A stretch of 64,000 nucleotides of DNA from Nonomuraea wenchangensis. GTDB taxonomy: Bacteria > Actinomycetota > Actinomycetes > Streptosporangiales > Streptosporangiaceae. Shown piece by piece: positions 34,778 to 43,472 of this stretch; position 1 is the stretch's first letter; each line of letters starts with the position of its first letter. A program made the position numbers and the translations under genes. Location: contig NZ_FOHX01000011.1 of the NCBI RefSeq assembly GCF_900111685.1, positions 186,001-250,000 on the forward strand, written 5' to 3'. The notes beneath the pieces are model-generated. The model made no database searches and had not been told where the DNA came from. It saw nothing but the letters and a program-made list of their open reading frames with translations.

Positions 34778-34854
34778 GGCAAGCCCGGATCAAATAGGCC
34801 CCCTTGCTGTCTTCCGGCTCCGTTCTTCTTCTCATCCTGCTCTCTCAGCGCGTA

Positions 34855-34895
34855 TTGACATGCAGCCCGGCGGCTGCCTAAGGTAAAAGGCAGCC
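34855..34895 (+). promoter_or_regulatory. promoter and operator of the ArsR-SRPBCC gene
   Basis: TTGACA (34855-34860) and TAAGGT (34879-34884) with an 18-base gap form a plausible sigma-70 promoter. A perfect inverted repeat GGCTGCCT (34872-34879) and AGGCAGCC (34888-34895) encloses the -10 box. A repressor bound here would block RNA polymerase, as expected for an autoregulated ArsR protein. Confidence 0.7.
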
Positions 34896-34922
34896 GAACG
34901 GCTGCGTATCTGGAGTGGCGGG

Positions 34923-35708
34923 ATGGACGAGGTATTCAAGGCACTGGCCGACGCCAGCCGCCGGCGGCTGCTCGACAGTCTCAACGCCCGTAACGGGCAG
35001 ACCCTGCGCGAGCTGTGCGCCGGGCTGGACATGGCGCGGCAGTCGGTGAGCAAGCATCTGGCGGTGCTGGAGGCGGCCAACCTGGTGACCACCGTGTGGC
35101 GGGGCCGGGAGAAGCTGCACTATCTCAACGCCGCGCCCATCAGCGAGATCACCGAACGCTGGATCAGCCGTTACGACCAGGCCCGGGTCGACGCCCTGGC
35201 TGATCTGAAGAGAGTTCTGGAGGAGACCCCGATGGAAAAGCCCGAGTTCGTGTACACGACCTACATCGGCACCACGCCCGAACGACTGTGGCAGGCGCTG
35301 ACCGACCCCGCCTTCACCGAGCGCTACTGGGCGACGACGTTCAAGACCGACTGGGCGCCCGGGTCCGAGATGACCTGGGACAACCACGGTGTGGTGATCA
35401 GCGATCCCGAGCAGGTCGTCCTGGAGTCCGAGCCCTACCGCCGGCTGTCGTACACCTGGCACACCTTCACGCCGGAGCTCGCGCAGCGGTTCGGGTGGGA
35501 CGAGGAGCTCCTCGTCAAGCTGGCCGGTGAGCGGCGGTCGAAGGTCACGTTCGAGATCGAGCCGGTCGGCGAGAAGGTCAGGCTCACCGTCGTCCACGAC
35601 GGCTTCGACTCCGGCAGCACCGCGGCGCAGATGGTCAGCGTGGGGTGGCCCGAGGTGATCGCCGGGCTCAAGACCCTCATCGAGACCGGCGCCCCTCTGC
35701 CCGGCTGA
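34923..35708 (+). CDS. ArsR-type regulator fused to an SRPBCC (AHSA1) domain
   Basis: A 261-residue fusion. Residues 1-90 form an ArsR winged helix (FKALADASRRRLLDSL, DMARQSVSKHLAVLEAANLV) without metal-binding cysteines of the SmtB type. From about residue 103 an AHSA1-like START fold follows (EFVYTTYIGTTPERLWQALT), able to hold a hydrophobic ligand. In many genomes the two are separate adjacent genes, so here sensing and DNA binding are in one chain. An operator-like repeat overlaps its own promoter. Confidence 0.9.
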   Translation: MDEVFKALADASRRRLLDSLNARNGQTLRELCAGLDMARQSVSKHLAVLEAANLVTTVWRGREKLHYLNAAPISEITERWISRYDQARVDALADLKRVLEETPMEKPEFVYTTYIGTTPERLWQALTDPAFTERYWATTFKTDWAPGSEMTWDNHGVVISDPEQVVLESEPYRRLSYTWHTFTPELAQRFGWDEELLVKLAGERRSKVTFEIEPVGEKVRLTVVHDGFDSGSTAAQMVSVGWPEVIAGLKTLIETGAPLPG

Positions 35709-35724
35709 CCAGCGGCGGCCTTGC

Positions 35725-36699
35725 TCAGGTCAGGTCCAGGACCGTCAGGCCGAGCTTCGCGCGTCCCGCGACGGTCCTCATCGCCTCGGCCGCCTGGTCG
35801 AGGCGGTAACGGCCGGTGACGGGCGGTTTGAGCGTGCCGTCCGTGAGCAGGGCCTCCAGGGCCCGGCGGTTGGCCTCCGCCTCGTCGGAGTGGTGGCGCT
35901 CGAAGTCGCCGATCTCGTAGCCCATCACCGTCGAGCCCTTCAGCAGGACGAGGTTGAGCGGGACGCGCGCGATCTCGCCCGTGGCGAACCCGACGACGAC
36001 GAACCGGCCGCCGTACCCGGTCGCGCGCAGCGCCGGCTCGGAGAACGGACCCCCGACCATGTCGAGCACGACCCCGGCGCCCTTCGGGCACAGCTCCTTG
36101 AGCGCGCGCTTGAGATCGCCGCCGCTGTAGTCGACCAGCTCGTCGGCGCCCAGGTCCCGGCAGAACTCCAGCTTCGCGGCGCCGGCCGCGCAGGCGATCA
36201 CCCGGGCGCCCAGGGACTTGCCGATCCCGATGGCCGCCGACCCGACCGCGCCGGAGGCGCCGAGGATCACCAGGTCCTCCCCCGGCTCGATGCGCGCGGT
36301 GGACACCAGCGCGTCGTACGCCGTGCGGTACGTGCTCCCCGTCAGGCACGCCAGCTCCGGCGACAGCCCGGCGGGCGTGGGCCGCAACTGGGCCTCGGCC
36401 ACGCAGACGCGTTCGGCGAACGCCCCGATGAACGCCATCCCGTGGACACGCTCGCCCACCGCGAACCGCGAGCAGCCCGGCCCCACGGCCGCCACGACGC
36501 CGGCCACGTTGTTGCCCGGGACGTACGGCACCGGCACCGGGATCTGGTAGACGCCCGTCGCGATGAGGGTGTCGACGAAGTCCACCGACGCCGCCCGCAC
36601 GTCCACGAGCACCTGGCCAGGACCCGGTGACGGGTCGGGCACCTCCTGCACGGCCAGGCTCGTCAGATCACTGGTGTCGGTGCACAGGAGAGCGCGCAT
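35725..36699 (-). CDS. zinc-free quinone oxidoreductase-type dehydrogenase (MDR family)
   Basis: A 324-residue medium-chain reductase with a GroES-like N-terminal half (YVPGNNVAGVVAAVGPG) and a Rossmann half (VILGASGAVGSAAIGIGKSLG). It lacks the catalytic zinc ligands, so it belongs to the NADPH:quinone oxidoreductase (QOR) branch. It probably reduces quinones or enones in the cytoplasm. It is convergent with the ArsR-SRPBCC gene with 16 bases between stops. Confidence 0.92.
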   Translation of the reverse strand: MRALLCTDTSDLTSLAVQEVPDPSPGPGQVLVDVRAASVDFVDTLIATGVYQIPVPVPYVPGNNVAGVVAAVGPGCSRFAVGERVHGMAFIGAFAERVCVAEAQLRPTPAGLSPELACLTGSTYRTAYDALVSTARIEPGEDLVILGASGAVGSAAIGIGKSLGARVIACAAGAAKLEFCRDLGADELVDYSGGDLKRALKELCPKGAGVVLDMVGGPFSEPALRATGYGGRFVVVGFATGEIARVPLNLVLLKGSTVMGYEIGDFERHHSDEAEANRRALEALLTDGTLKPPVTGRYRLDQAAEAMRTVAGRAKLGLTVLDLT

Positions 36700-36844
36700 G
36701 GCCGGCTCCCGCCTCTCTGTCGATGTCGCCGCGTGGATGGCAAGCTAACGCACCGAGGCGAGGCCGCGCCCGGCCCCCTATGGCTCTCTATGGCTCTCTA
36801 TGCTGCTTGTTGCACATTATTCGCAATAACAGAGGGAGAGTCCC

Positions 36845-37909
36845 ATGCGGTCGCTGTTCCTGCACGCGCCGAACCGGCGCCGGCCCCGCGTGATGCTGGA
36901 GCGGATGCTGGCCCTGGTGGACGACGACACCCCGGCCGACGGCCCGGAAGGCCCCGTCGCGGTGCTGGAACGGCGGCTGGCCGGACTGCTCGGCAAGGAG
37001 AGCGCGCTGTTCTTCCCCAGCGGCACCATGGCCCAGCAGGCCGCGCTGCGCGTGCACGCCGATCGGCGCGGCCGTCGTACGTTCGCCGCCCACCCCCAGA
37101 CGCACCTGGACGTGTGGGAGGAGCAGGGCTACAACGCCGTACACGGCCTGACGTTGCGCCGGGCCGGCGACCCGTACGAGCTGATGACCGCGAAGGACCT
37201 GGCGGCGGCGGTCGGCGAGCCGCCGGCGGCGGTCGTCTGGGAGCTGCCGCAGCGCGACCTCGGCGGACTGCTGCCCGAGTGGGACGACCTGTGCGAGCAG
37301 ACCGCGCTCGTCCGCGCCGCCGGCGCCGCCACACACCTGGACGGCGCCCGCCTGTGGGAGGCCCAGAGCTATTACCGGCGGCCGTTCGACGAGATCGCCG
37401 CCCTGTTCGACACCGTCTACGTCTCCCTCTACAAGAGCCTGCAAGGCGTACGCGGCGCGGTGCTCGCCTCCGACGCGGCCACGGTGAACGTGGCGGCGGT
37501 GTGGCGGCAGCGGCTCGGCGGCGGCATCGGCGACGCGTGGCCGCTCGCGCTCGCGGCGCTGGTCCACCTCGACACCCTGGCCGACCGGATGCCCGCGTAC
37601 CGCGAGCACGCCATCGCCGTCGCGGCCGCCATCAACGCCGACGGCGCCGCCCGCGCCCATCCCGACCCGCCGCAGACCCCGCTGTTCCACGTCCACCTGC
37701 CCGCCGACCGACGCGCCGTCGAGCAGGCCGGCCAGGAGATCCTCGCCGAGCACGGCATCCAGCTCTGGGGCCGGGTACGTTCGGCGTCCGAGCCGGGCCG
37801 ATGTGCGTTCGAGGTCACCGTCGGCGAGAACGCCATGGAGTTCAGCCCGGACGAGGTGGTCGCCCTCATCCACGACGTGCTGGCCCGCGTCGCCAGGGGG
37901 CGCCCGTGA
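36845..37909 (+). CDS. beta-eliminating lyase, threonine aldolase-like
   Basis: A 354-residue PLP fold-type I enzyme. LFFPSGTMAQQAALRVHADR, LDGARLWEAQ and the Schiff-base lysine K197 in SLYKSLQGVRGAVLAS are the threonine aldolase/tyrosine phenol-lyase marks. The product would be glycine and acetaldehyde if it is a true L-threonine aldolase. AGAGGGAGAG precedes the ATG. The stop overlaps the GTG of the NUDIX remnant. Confidence 0.9.
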   Translation: MRSLFLHAPNRRRPRVMLERMLALVDDDTPADGPEGPVAVLERRLAGLLGKESALFFPSGTMAQQAALRVHADRRGRRTFAAHPQTHLDVWEEQGYNAVHGLTLRRAGDPYELMTAKDLAAAVGEPPAAVVWELPQRDLGGLLPEWDDLCEQTALVRAAGAATHLDGARLWEAQSYYRRPFDEIAALFDTVYVSLYKSLQGVRGAVLASDAATVNVAAVWRQRLGGGIGDAWPLALAALVHLDTLADRMPAYREHAIAVAAAINADGAARAHPDPPQTPLFHVHLPADRRAVEQAGQEILAEHGIQLWGRVRSASEPGRCAFEVTVGENAMEFSPDEVVALIHDVLARVARGRP

Positions 37910-38166
37910 AAGCGTTGTCCGTGCTCGCCGTCACCGCCGTGGTCCGCAGGGACGCCGAGGTCCTCATGGTCCGGCAGCGGAACGCCGGCGACCCTGCCCC
38001 GGTCTGGGACCTGCCCGGAGGCATGGTGGAGACCGGGGAGTTCCCCGAGGCGGTCGTCCGCCTGTCCGCGAATGGGGCCGCCCACGTGCGCGAGCCCGCC
38101 GTCGCCTGCCTCACCCGCCCCGGAGCCGAGGTGACCTTCTGGAGGTGGCCGGGCGGGCGGAAATGA
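37906..38166 (+). pseudogene. truncated NUDIX hydrolase remnant
   Basis: The frame starts at GTG 37906 (GTGA overlap with the lyase) and gives 86 residues against about 140 for the family. The start VLAVTAVVRRDAEVLMVRQR and LPGGMVETGEFPEAVVR are clean NUDIX, but the box then breaks: the REVREEAG part is replaced by LSANGAAHVR, so the metal-binding glutamates are missing. Coding character continues to PGAEVTFWRW and ends. It looks like a deleted gene. Confidence 0.7.
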
Positions 38167-38229
38167 AGTGCGCCGGCGGGGGCCGCGGTGTCACGATCCT
38201 CGCGTGGACGAAGCAGCCGCGTACCGGAT

Positions 38230-38395
38230 AGCGGCCTCGTCGCCTACGCGGTCGCGGAGGTCAGGCCGGACGGCTGCCGGATGCTCCAGGTCAAGACCCT
38301 CGGAGCGGGGCACCCGGACCCCGGCTACGTCAGGACCAGGGCGTTCTACCGGGCCGGGCAGCCCGTGCCTGATCATGGTGAAGTGGTGCCACTGA
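38230..38395 (+). pseudogene. GNAT acetyltransferase remnant with frameshift
   Basis: One frame reads GLVAYAVAEVRPDGCR, LQVKTLGAGHPDPGY and VRTRAFYRAG, then a second frame finishes with SPCLIMVKWCH and a stop at 38395. Together they look like the C-terminal half of a GNAT protein in which the segment between YRA and PCLIMVK has been lost and the frame shifted. No start codon or N-terminal half is present. The end overlaps the end of the minus-strand gene at 38373. Confidence 0.7.
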
Positions 38396-38807
38396 CGCTC
38401 GCGTCGGCGTCGAGGGCGGCGGTGATCTTGCGGGCCATGTCGGCCATCGTGGGGCTGGGCTCGCCCCGGTGAGCGCGGGCGGCCGTCTCGACCGCGACGA
38501 GGACGGTGCCGCGGAAGTTGTCGGCCTCCGCCGGGTCCTGCCGCCTGAGCAGGCTCATGGCCGCCGTCAGCGCGGGCAGCACGTGGTCGGCGAGCGCGGC
38601 CACGGACCTGCCCTTCAGCTCGACGTCACGGGACTTCTCGGCGAGCACGTGCCCGACCAGGCCGGTCGCCGAGTGGAGGGCGAGGGAGCCGCCGGTGGCG
38701 GCCTTGTGGGGCCGGCCGGCGGCGTCGGCCGCGGCCATCAGTGTGACGGCGCCGTACGCGGCGGTCCGCAGGGTGAGCTTGTCCTGGTCGGTGAGGGTCA
38801 CGGACAT
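38373..38807 (-). CDS. conserved hypothetical protein
   Basis: A 144-residue soluble, mostly helical protein starting MSVTLTDQDKLTLRTAAYG, with LAEKSRDVELKGRSVAALADHVLP in two stretches and a helical C-terminus. I recall close relatives in streptomycetes without function. GGAGAAGGAGT precedes the ATG. It is transcribed after the serine hydrolase on the same strand, 37 bases downstream. Confidence 0.75.
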   Translation of the reverse strand: MSVTLTDQDKLTLRTAAYGAVTLMAAADAAGRPHKAATGGSLALHSATGLVGHVLAEKSRDVELKGRSVAALADHVLPALTAAMSLLRRQDPAEADNFRGTVLVAVETAARAHRGEPSPTMADMARKITAALDADASVSGTTSP

Positions 38808-38844
38808 GGTGGTGGTACTCCTTCTCCAAGCCGGGGGTACGGGG

Positions 38845-40077
38845 TCAGTCTTCGATCGCCTGGTAGAGCGTGGTCCAGAAGTCGTGGATCAGCCGTGCCG
38901 AGCTCGGGACCGACATGCCGACCTGGGTGAGCAGGATGCCGGTGAGCCCGTTGACCGGGTCGGCGTAGGTGGAGGTGCCGCTTCCGCCGTCCCAGCCGAA
39001 CTGGCCGACGGGCGCGTAGTCGCCGCGGTAGGTGCGCACGGCCATCCCCATGCCCCAGCCGCCGTGCTGCCCCTGCCCGAAGGACACGTGGACGTTCTCG
39101 GTGGCCAGGGCGTTGCGGGCGGCGTTCTGCTCGGGCGTGAGGCGGTTGGTGGTCATCAGCTCGACGGCCGGCCGGGACAGGATGCGCTCGTTCCCGTGCA
39201 CGCCCTTGTTGAGCAGCATCGTGAAGTAGGCGTGGTAGTCGTCGGCGGTGGACACCAGGCCGCCGCCGCTGCCCTGGAACGCCGGAGGCCGGCTCCACCG
39301 TCCCCCTTCGGCCTCGTCCCACACGTGGAACTCGCCGGTGAGCGGGTCGGGGGCGTACAGGACCGGCAGCCGCTCGATCTTGTCTGCGGGCACGTGGAAG
39401 CCGGTGTCCCGCATCCCCAGCGGCTCGAAGACCCGCTCGCGCAGGAACTCCTCGAACGGCCTGCCCGTGACCCGCGCGACGAGCACGCTGAGCACGTCGT
39501 GGCTGATCTGGTACGCCCACCGCTCACCGGGCTGGTACGCCAGCGGAAGCTCGCCCAGGCGGCGCATCCACTCGTCCGGCCCGGGCATCGGCTCCGGCAG
39601 GTCGGGCGTGAGCCCTCGTTCGATGATCGCGCCCATGATCGGCGCGCTCAGCAACGTCATGTCCATGCCGAGCCCGAACGTGGACGTCAGCAGATCCCGT
39701 ACGGTGATCGGCCGCCGCGCCGGCACGGTGTCGTCCAGCGGCCCGTCCGGCCGCCTCAGCACCCGCCGGTCGGCCAGCTCCGGCAGCCACTCCTGCGCCA
39801 GGTCGTCCAGCCGCAGCCGGCACTCGTCCACCAGGATCATCGCCGCCGCCATCGCCACCGGCTTGCTCGTGGACGCCATCCTGAAGATCGTGTCCCTGCG
39901 CATGGGCGCGCCGCCGTCGTGGCGCATCGTGCCGATCGCCTCGACGTGCGTCTCACCGCCCCGGCCGACCAGTGCCACCAGGCCGGGGATCTTCCCGGAC
40001 TCGACATGCCGTTCCAGCACGCCACGCAGCCTGCGCAGCCCCGCCGCGGAGAAGCCGTTGCTTCCGTGTTGCATCAT
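38845..40077 (-). CDS. serine hydrolase, class C beta-lactamase-like
   Basis: A 410-residue penicillin-binding-like hydrolase. The nucleophile motif SxxK is S69-x-x-K72 in RMASTSKPV, the Tyr of the second motif is in GERWAYQISHDV, and QFGWDGGSGTSTY fits the third motif region. There is no signal peptide, so the protein is probably cytoplasmic and an esterase rather than a secreted beta-lactamase. GAGGAGAAC precedes the start; the ATG at 40074 is an alternative. Confidence 0.9.
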   Translation of the reverse strand: MMQHGSNGFSAAGLRRLRGVLERHVESGKIPGLVALVGRGGETHVEAIGTMRHDGGAPMRRDTIFRMASTSKPVAMAAAMILVDECRLRLDDLAQEWLPELADRRVLRRPDGPLDDTVPARRPITVRDLLTSTFGLGMDMTLLSAPIMGAIIERGLTPDLPEPMPGPDEWMRRLGELPLAYQPGERWAYQISHDVLSVLVARVTGRPFEEFLRERVFEPLGMRDTGFHVPADKIERLPVLYAPDPLTGEFHVWDEAEGGRWSRPPAFQGSGGGLVSTADDYHAYFTMLLNKGVHGNERILSRPAVELMTTNRLTPEQNAARNALATENVHVSFGQGQHGGWGMGMAVRTYRGDYAPVGQFGWDGGSGTSTYADPVNGLTGILLTQVGMSVPSSARLIHDFWTTLYQAIED

Positions 40078-40275
40078 GTTCTCCTCGTATGCGTCGTTCG
40101 CGTGAGACCAACCATCGGCGAGCGCGCTGACACGGGGCCGTCGCCGGACTGACACGGCCACTGACGCCGCTTTCCAGGCGTTATGCCGTCTTCGTCGCCT
40201 CGCGATCGCCGCGACGACCGGGCGACCTACGATCGAGAGGTCCGGCCCACCCCCCGTCCCGGAGGATGAACGCGT

Positions 40276-40668
40276 ATGGCCGAGTCGTACCGGGTCGAGG
40301 TGATCCCGCAGCCGGTGTCCCTCGCGCGGATCTGCATGTGGGTGCAGGCGGGGCTGGGCGCGGTCGGGCTGCTCCTGCTGCTGACGCTGGTGGGCGGGAT
40401 GGAGGCGAACGCGGCCGGGGCGGCGCTGCTGCTGTTCGCCGTCCCGCTCGGCGCGATCCTGCTGATCGGGTTCGCCGCCTACCGGATGACCTCGCGGCGC
40501 CGCTGGGTGCGCGTGGCCGGGCTGGTCGTCGAGTCGCTGCTGGTGCTCAACGGGCTCTGGTCGCTGCTCGGCGAGGTCAGCCTCGGCACGCTGCTGAACA
40601 TGGCGCTGGCCGCCGCGGTGGTGTGGCTGCTGTTCACCCGCCAGTCGGCCGCCTGGTTCGACCGATAG
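40276..40668 (+). CDS. small integral membrane protein, unknown function
   Basis: A 130-residue protein with four predicted transmembrane helices (about residues 17-40, 46-67, 78-96 and 100-120) and short charged ends. I recognise no family. GGAGG lies eleven bases upstream of the ATG at 40276. It is followed 83 bases later by the zinc metallopeptidase gene on the same strand. Confidence 0.75.
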   Translation: MAESYRVEVIPQPVSLARICMWVQAGLGAVGLLLLLTLVGGMEANAAGAALLLFAVPLGAILLIGFAAYRMTSRRRWVRVAGLVVESLLVLNGLWSLLGEVSLGTLLNMALAAAVVWLLFTRQSAAWFDR

Positions 40669-40751
40669 CCGCGGGCCGCCCCGCCCTCTTGCATCTAACG
40701 TCTTCTTCTGGGAAGTGTGTCCGTCGGGCACCCCCGGAAGGACTGTTGACT

Positions 40752-41603
40752 ATGGACTTCAAGGACCAGGTTGACCTCGACGCCTCACAGGTGGAGGACG
40801 CGGGCAGGGGCGGAGGCGGCTTCTCCGCCGGCGGTTTCCCCGGCGGGATGGTCATCGGCGGCGGCGGCATCGTCAGCCTCATCGTGCTGGTGCTGGTGTT
40901 CGTGCTCAACAACGTCGGCGGAGGCGGCGGCGAGAGCCAGCCGTCCCAGGGCCGGCCCGCGGCCGACCTGTCCGAGCAGTGCAAGACGGGCAAGGACGCC
41001 GACCAGAACGAACGCTGCCGGGTCGTCGGCGTCGTCAACAGCATCCAGAGCTACTGGAAGAGCGAGATGGCCGGCGACTACAGCCAGGCCAGGACCGTGC
41101 TGTTCAGCGAGAGCGTCAACACCGGCTGCGGTGCCGCGGACTCGGCCGTCGGCCCCTTCTACTGCCCGAACGACCGGCGCGTCTACCTCGACCTCAGCTT
41201 CTTCGACCAGCTCCACAGCCAGTTCGGGGCCAAGGGCGGGCCGTTCGCTCAGGCATACGTGATCGCCCACGAGTACGGCCACCACGTCCAGAACCTGCGC
41301 GGCCAGCTCTCCAACGGCAACAGCTCGGTCCCCGTCGAGCTGCAGGCCGACTGCTACGCCGGCGTCTGGGCGCGCAACGCGGTCGAGACCGGTTTCTACG
41401 AGAAGCCTTTCACGGACGCCGACATCGCCGAGGCGATCGACGCCGCGGCCGCCGTGGGCGACGACAGAATTCAGCAGCGTTCGCAGGGCAGGGTCGATCC
41501 GGAATCGTTCACGCACGGCTCCTCGAAGCAGCGTGTCGCGGCCTTCCAGCGCGGTTACCAGAACGGCGGGCCCGGCGACTGCGCGCAGTCCAGCCTTGGC
41601 TGA
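40752..41603 (+). CDS. neutral zinc metallopeptidase, YpfJ family
   Basis: A 283-residue membrane-anchored protease candidate. A Gly-rich N-terminus is followed by one transmembrane helix at about residues 38-54, then an outer domain with HEYGH (H173, E174, H177), the zinc site of PF04228. A second block VELQADCYAGVWA supplies the downstream acidic ligand. Substrate and role are not known for the family. ATG 40752 starts MDFKDQVDLDASQVED; the long upstream extension lies in another gene. Confidence 0.92.
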   Translation: MDFKDQVDLDASQVEDAGRGGGGFSAGGFPGGMVIGGGGIVSLIVLVLVFVLNNVGGGGGESQPSQGRPAADLSEQCKTGKDADQNERCRVVGVVNSIQSYWKSEMAGDYSQARTVLFSESVNTGCGAADSAVGPFYCPNDRRVYLDLSFFDQLHSQFGAKGGPFAQAYVIAHEYGHHVQNLRGQLSNGNSSVPVELQADCYAGVWARNAVETGFYEKPFTDADIAEAIDAAAAVGDDRIQQRSQGRVDPESFTHGSSKQRVAAFQRGYQNGGPGDCAQSSLG

Positions 41604-41651
41604 TCCCGACTATCAGCGCGAGGAATCCGATTTCGTCCTAAAATCAGCAGG

Positions 41652-41948
41652 GTGATCTTCAAGCAAGTCGGCGACGGACGTCCATATCCCGACCACGGTC
41701 TGATGAACCGCGAATGGGCGCAGATCCCTCCACGGCAGGTCAGGCTCGACTCGTTGATCACCACGAAGGCCATGCTCGACCTGCACTCGCTGCTCGCCGC
41801 CGACTCCACTTTCTACGGGGACCTTTTCCCGCACGTGGTCCAGTGGCAGGGCGAGCTGTATCTGGAGGACGGTCTGCACCGCGCCCTGCGCGCGGCCCTG
41901 CATCAGCGGTCCATCCTGCACGCGAGGGTTCTCGAACTGCCCGACTGA
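41652..41948 (+). CDS. small conserved protein, possible VapB-like antitoxin family
   Basis: A 98-residue protein from a GTG: MIFKQVGDGRPYPDHGL, then IPPRQVRLDSLITTK, then DSTFYGDLFPHVVQW and YLEDGLHRALRAAL. This is a well-conserved actinobacterial family that I recall being labelled VapB-type antitoxin, but no PIN-domain toxin is adjacent, so the label should be treated with care. A terminator follows 23 bases after the stop. Confidence 0.8.
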   Translation: MIFKQVGDGRPYPDHGLMNREWAQIPPRQVRLDSLITTKAMLDLHSLLAADSTFYGDLFPHVVQWQGELYLEDGLHRALRAALHQRSILHARVLELPD

Positions 41949-41971
41949 GCCGGCCATGGCCACGAAAAAGG

Positions 41972-41999
41972 GAGTCGCGAAACGCGGCTCTCTTTTGTT
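41972..41999 (+). terminator. Rho-independent terminator
   Basis: Stem GAGTCGCG/CGCGGCTC (one G-T pair) with loop AAA at 41972-41990, followed by TCTTTTGTT. It ends the transcript of the small protein at 41652. Confidence 0.75.
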
Positions 42000-42064
42000 A
42001 TGCCAACCATGAGGGAGTCTCGGGCGTCGAAGCAGAGCCTTTCAACATCATTTGAGGGAGCGCC

Positions 42065-42835
42065 GTGTCCTACCCGCCGCCACCGCCGCCCTACGGGTAT
42101 GGGTACGGCTACGGATACGCGTACGAGCCTCCGTTACCGGACCCCCTGCCGCCCGACCGGGGCAATCTCGCGCTCATCCTGCTCCTCGCGATCGGGCTGC
42201 CGCTGCTGCTGCTGAGCGGCGCGGGATCGGTCTACTTCGTGCTCACCGCCGGCGAGGCGAGCGTGGCCGCCCGGCACGCGGCCGAGGCGGGGACCGACGA
42301 CGACGCGCCGGACGTCCTGTTCGACCAGGACCCGAGCGGGCCGCCCGCGAGCGGGTCGCCGTCGCCGGAGCCCGTGCCGTCGACCACGCCGGGCGACCAG
42401 CAGTCCGCCGCCGCCGCGCTCGGCCGGCCGCTCACCCTCACCGGCACCGATCCAGGGGTGATCGTCGCCGTCACCGTCGAGCAGCTCGTCTCCCCCGCCA
42501 CCCCGGCGGACGAGCTGTTCAAGCCGGCGACGGGCAACCGCTACGTGGCCGTCCAGCTCGCGCTGGCCAACCAGGGCCAGTCCGCCTACAGCGACACCCT
42601 CGGCATCGGCGCGCTGCTCGTGGACGGCGCGGGCCAGGAGTACCGGGCGAACCCGACCGCACGGGTACGGGAGGCGCAGCCGTTCGACGGCACCGGTACG
42701 GTCACGATCGGCGCAGGCGAGAGCAGGAGAGGCGCGCTCGTGTTCGAGATCCCGGAGACGGCCACACCGGCGACGTTCAGGTTCGCGCTGGACGGCGGCC
42801 TCGCCACCCAGAAGGGCGAGTGGCGGCTCGGCTAG
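42065..42835 (+). CDS. membrane-anchored DUF4352-like protein
   Basis: A 256-residue protein from a GTG after GAGGGAGC. The N-terminal 30 residues are Pro/Tyr rich (PPPPPPYGYGYGYGY), then one transmembrane helix at about residues 34-62, a Pro/Ser linker, and a beta-rich outer domain (RYVAVQLALANQGQSAYSD, GRRGALVFEIPE-like) typical of telokin-like DUF4352. It is probably a surface lipoprotein-like protein; function unknown. A bidirectional hairpin follows. Confidence 0.85.
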   Translation: MSYPPPPPPYGYGYGYGYAYEPPLPDPLPPDRGNLALILLLAIGLPLLLLSGAGSVYFVLTAGEASVAARHAAEAGTDDDAPDVLFDQDPSGPPASGSPSPEPVPSTTPGDQQSAAAALGRPLTLTGTDPGVIVAVTVEQLVSPATPADELFKPATGNRYVAVQLALANQGQSAYSDTLGIGALLVDGAGQEYRANPTARVREAQPFDGTGTVTIGAGESRRGALVFEIPETATPATFRFALDGGLATQKGEWRLG

Positions 42836-42853
42836 CGAAGGGCCGGGAAACGC

Positions 42854-42885
42854 CGAAGGGCCCCCGGTGGTCCGGAGGCCCTTCG
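42854..42885. terminator. bidirectional hairpin terminator
   Basis: CGAAGGGCC (42854-42862) pairs with GGCCCTTCG (42877-42885), with an inner CCGG stem. It lies between the end of the DUF4352-like gene and the 3' end of tRNA-Ser(CGA), so it can end both. Confidence 0.75.
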
Positions 42886-42893
42886 TCGAGGCG

Positions 42894-42980
42894 CGGTGGT
42901 GGTGGGATTTGAACCCACGGATGAGTTGCCCCATCACACGCTTTCGAGGCGTGCGCCCTCGGCCACTAGGCGACACCACC
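42894..42980 (-). tRNA. tRNA-Ser(CGA)
   Basis: An 87-base class II tRNA on the minus strand. Acceptor GGTGGTG pairs with CACCACC, discriminator G. The anticodon loop CTCGAAA gives anticodon CGA for UCG. A long variable arm (GATGGGGCAACTCATC) and T-stem GTGGG/CCCAC are present. CCA is not encoded. It starts 11 bases past the end of tadA, in the same direction. Confidence 0.97.
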
Positions 42981-42990
42981 GCGAACGAGC

Positions 42991-43446
42991 TTACCGGATT
43001 CTGCGAGTGGCAAAGAACCGCTTGAGTACGCCGGAGCACTCCTCCGCCAGAACCCCCATGACGACCTCGGGCCGATGGTTGAGCCTGCGGTCGCGTACGA
43101 CGTCCCAGAGCGAGCCCACGGCCCCGCCCTTCTCGTCCACGGCCCCGTACACGACGCGCTCGACCCGGGCCAGCACGGCGGCTCCCGCGCACATCGTGCA
43201 CGGCTCCAGGGTCACCACGAGCGTGCACCCGTTGAGCCGCCAGCCCCCGCGCGCGGCGGCGGCCCCGCGCAGCGCGAGCACCTCGGCGTGCGCGGTGGGA
43301 TCGGCGGTGGACTCGCGGTCGTTGCCGGCCGCGGCCAGCGGCTCGCCGCGCTCGTCGAGGACGACCGCCCCGACGGGGATCTCGCCCCTGGCGGCGGCCG
43401 CGGCCGCCTCGGCCAGGGCCAGGCGCATGGCCTCCTCGTACGTCAC
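42991..43446 (-). CDS. tadA: tRNA adenosine(34) deaminase
   Basis: A 151-residue enzyme that converts A34 of tRNA-Arg(ACG) to inosine. The zinc site and acid are H53 and E55 in TAHAEVLAL, C83 and C86 in PCTMC, and the C-terminal FFATRRIR fits TadA. The GTG at 43446 is used because the preceding part of the frame is not conserved. It is downstream of two associated-protein genes. Confidence 0.95.
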   Translation of the reverse strand: MTYEEAMRLALAEAAAAAARGEIPVGAVVLDERGEPLAAAGNDRESTADPTAHAEVLALRGAAAARGGWRLNGCTLVVTLEPCTMCAGAAVLARVERVVYGAVDEKGGAVGSLWDVVRDRRLNHRPEVVMGVLAEECSGVLKRFFATRRIR

Positions 43447-43472
43447 CCGGCAGGACCTCGCGACGGCGCGGC

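Noticed and set aside
41652..41948. Toxin-antitoxin pair
   Set aside because: The small gene resembles a family sometimes named VapB, but no toxin-sized PIN-domain gene is adjacent.
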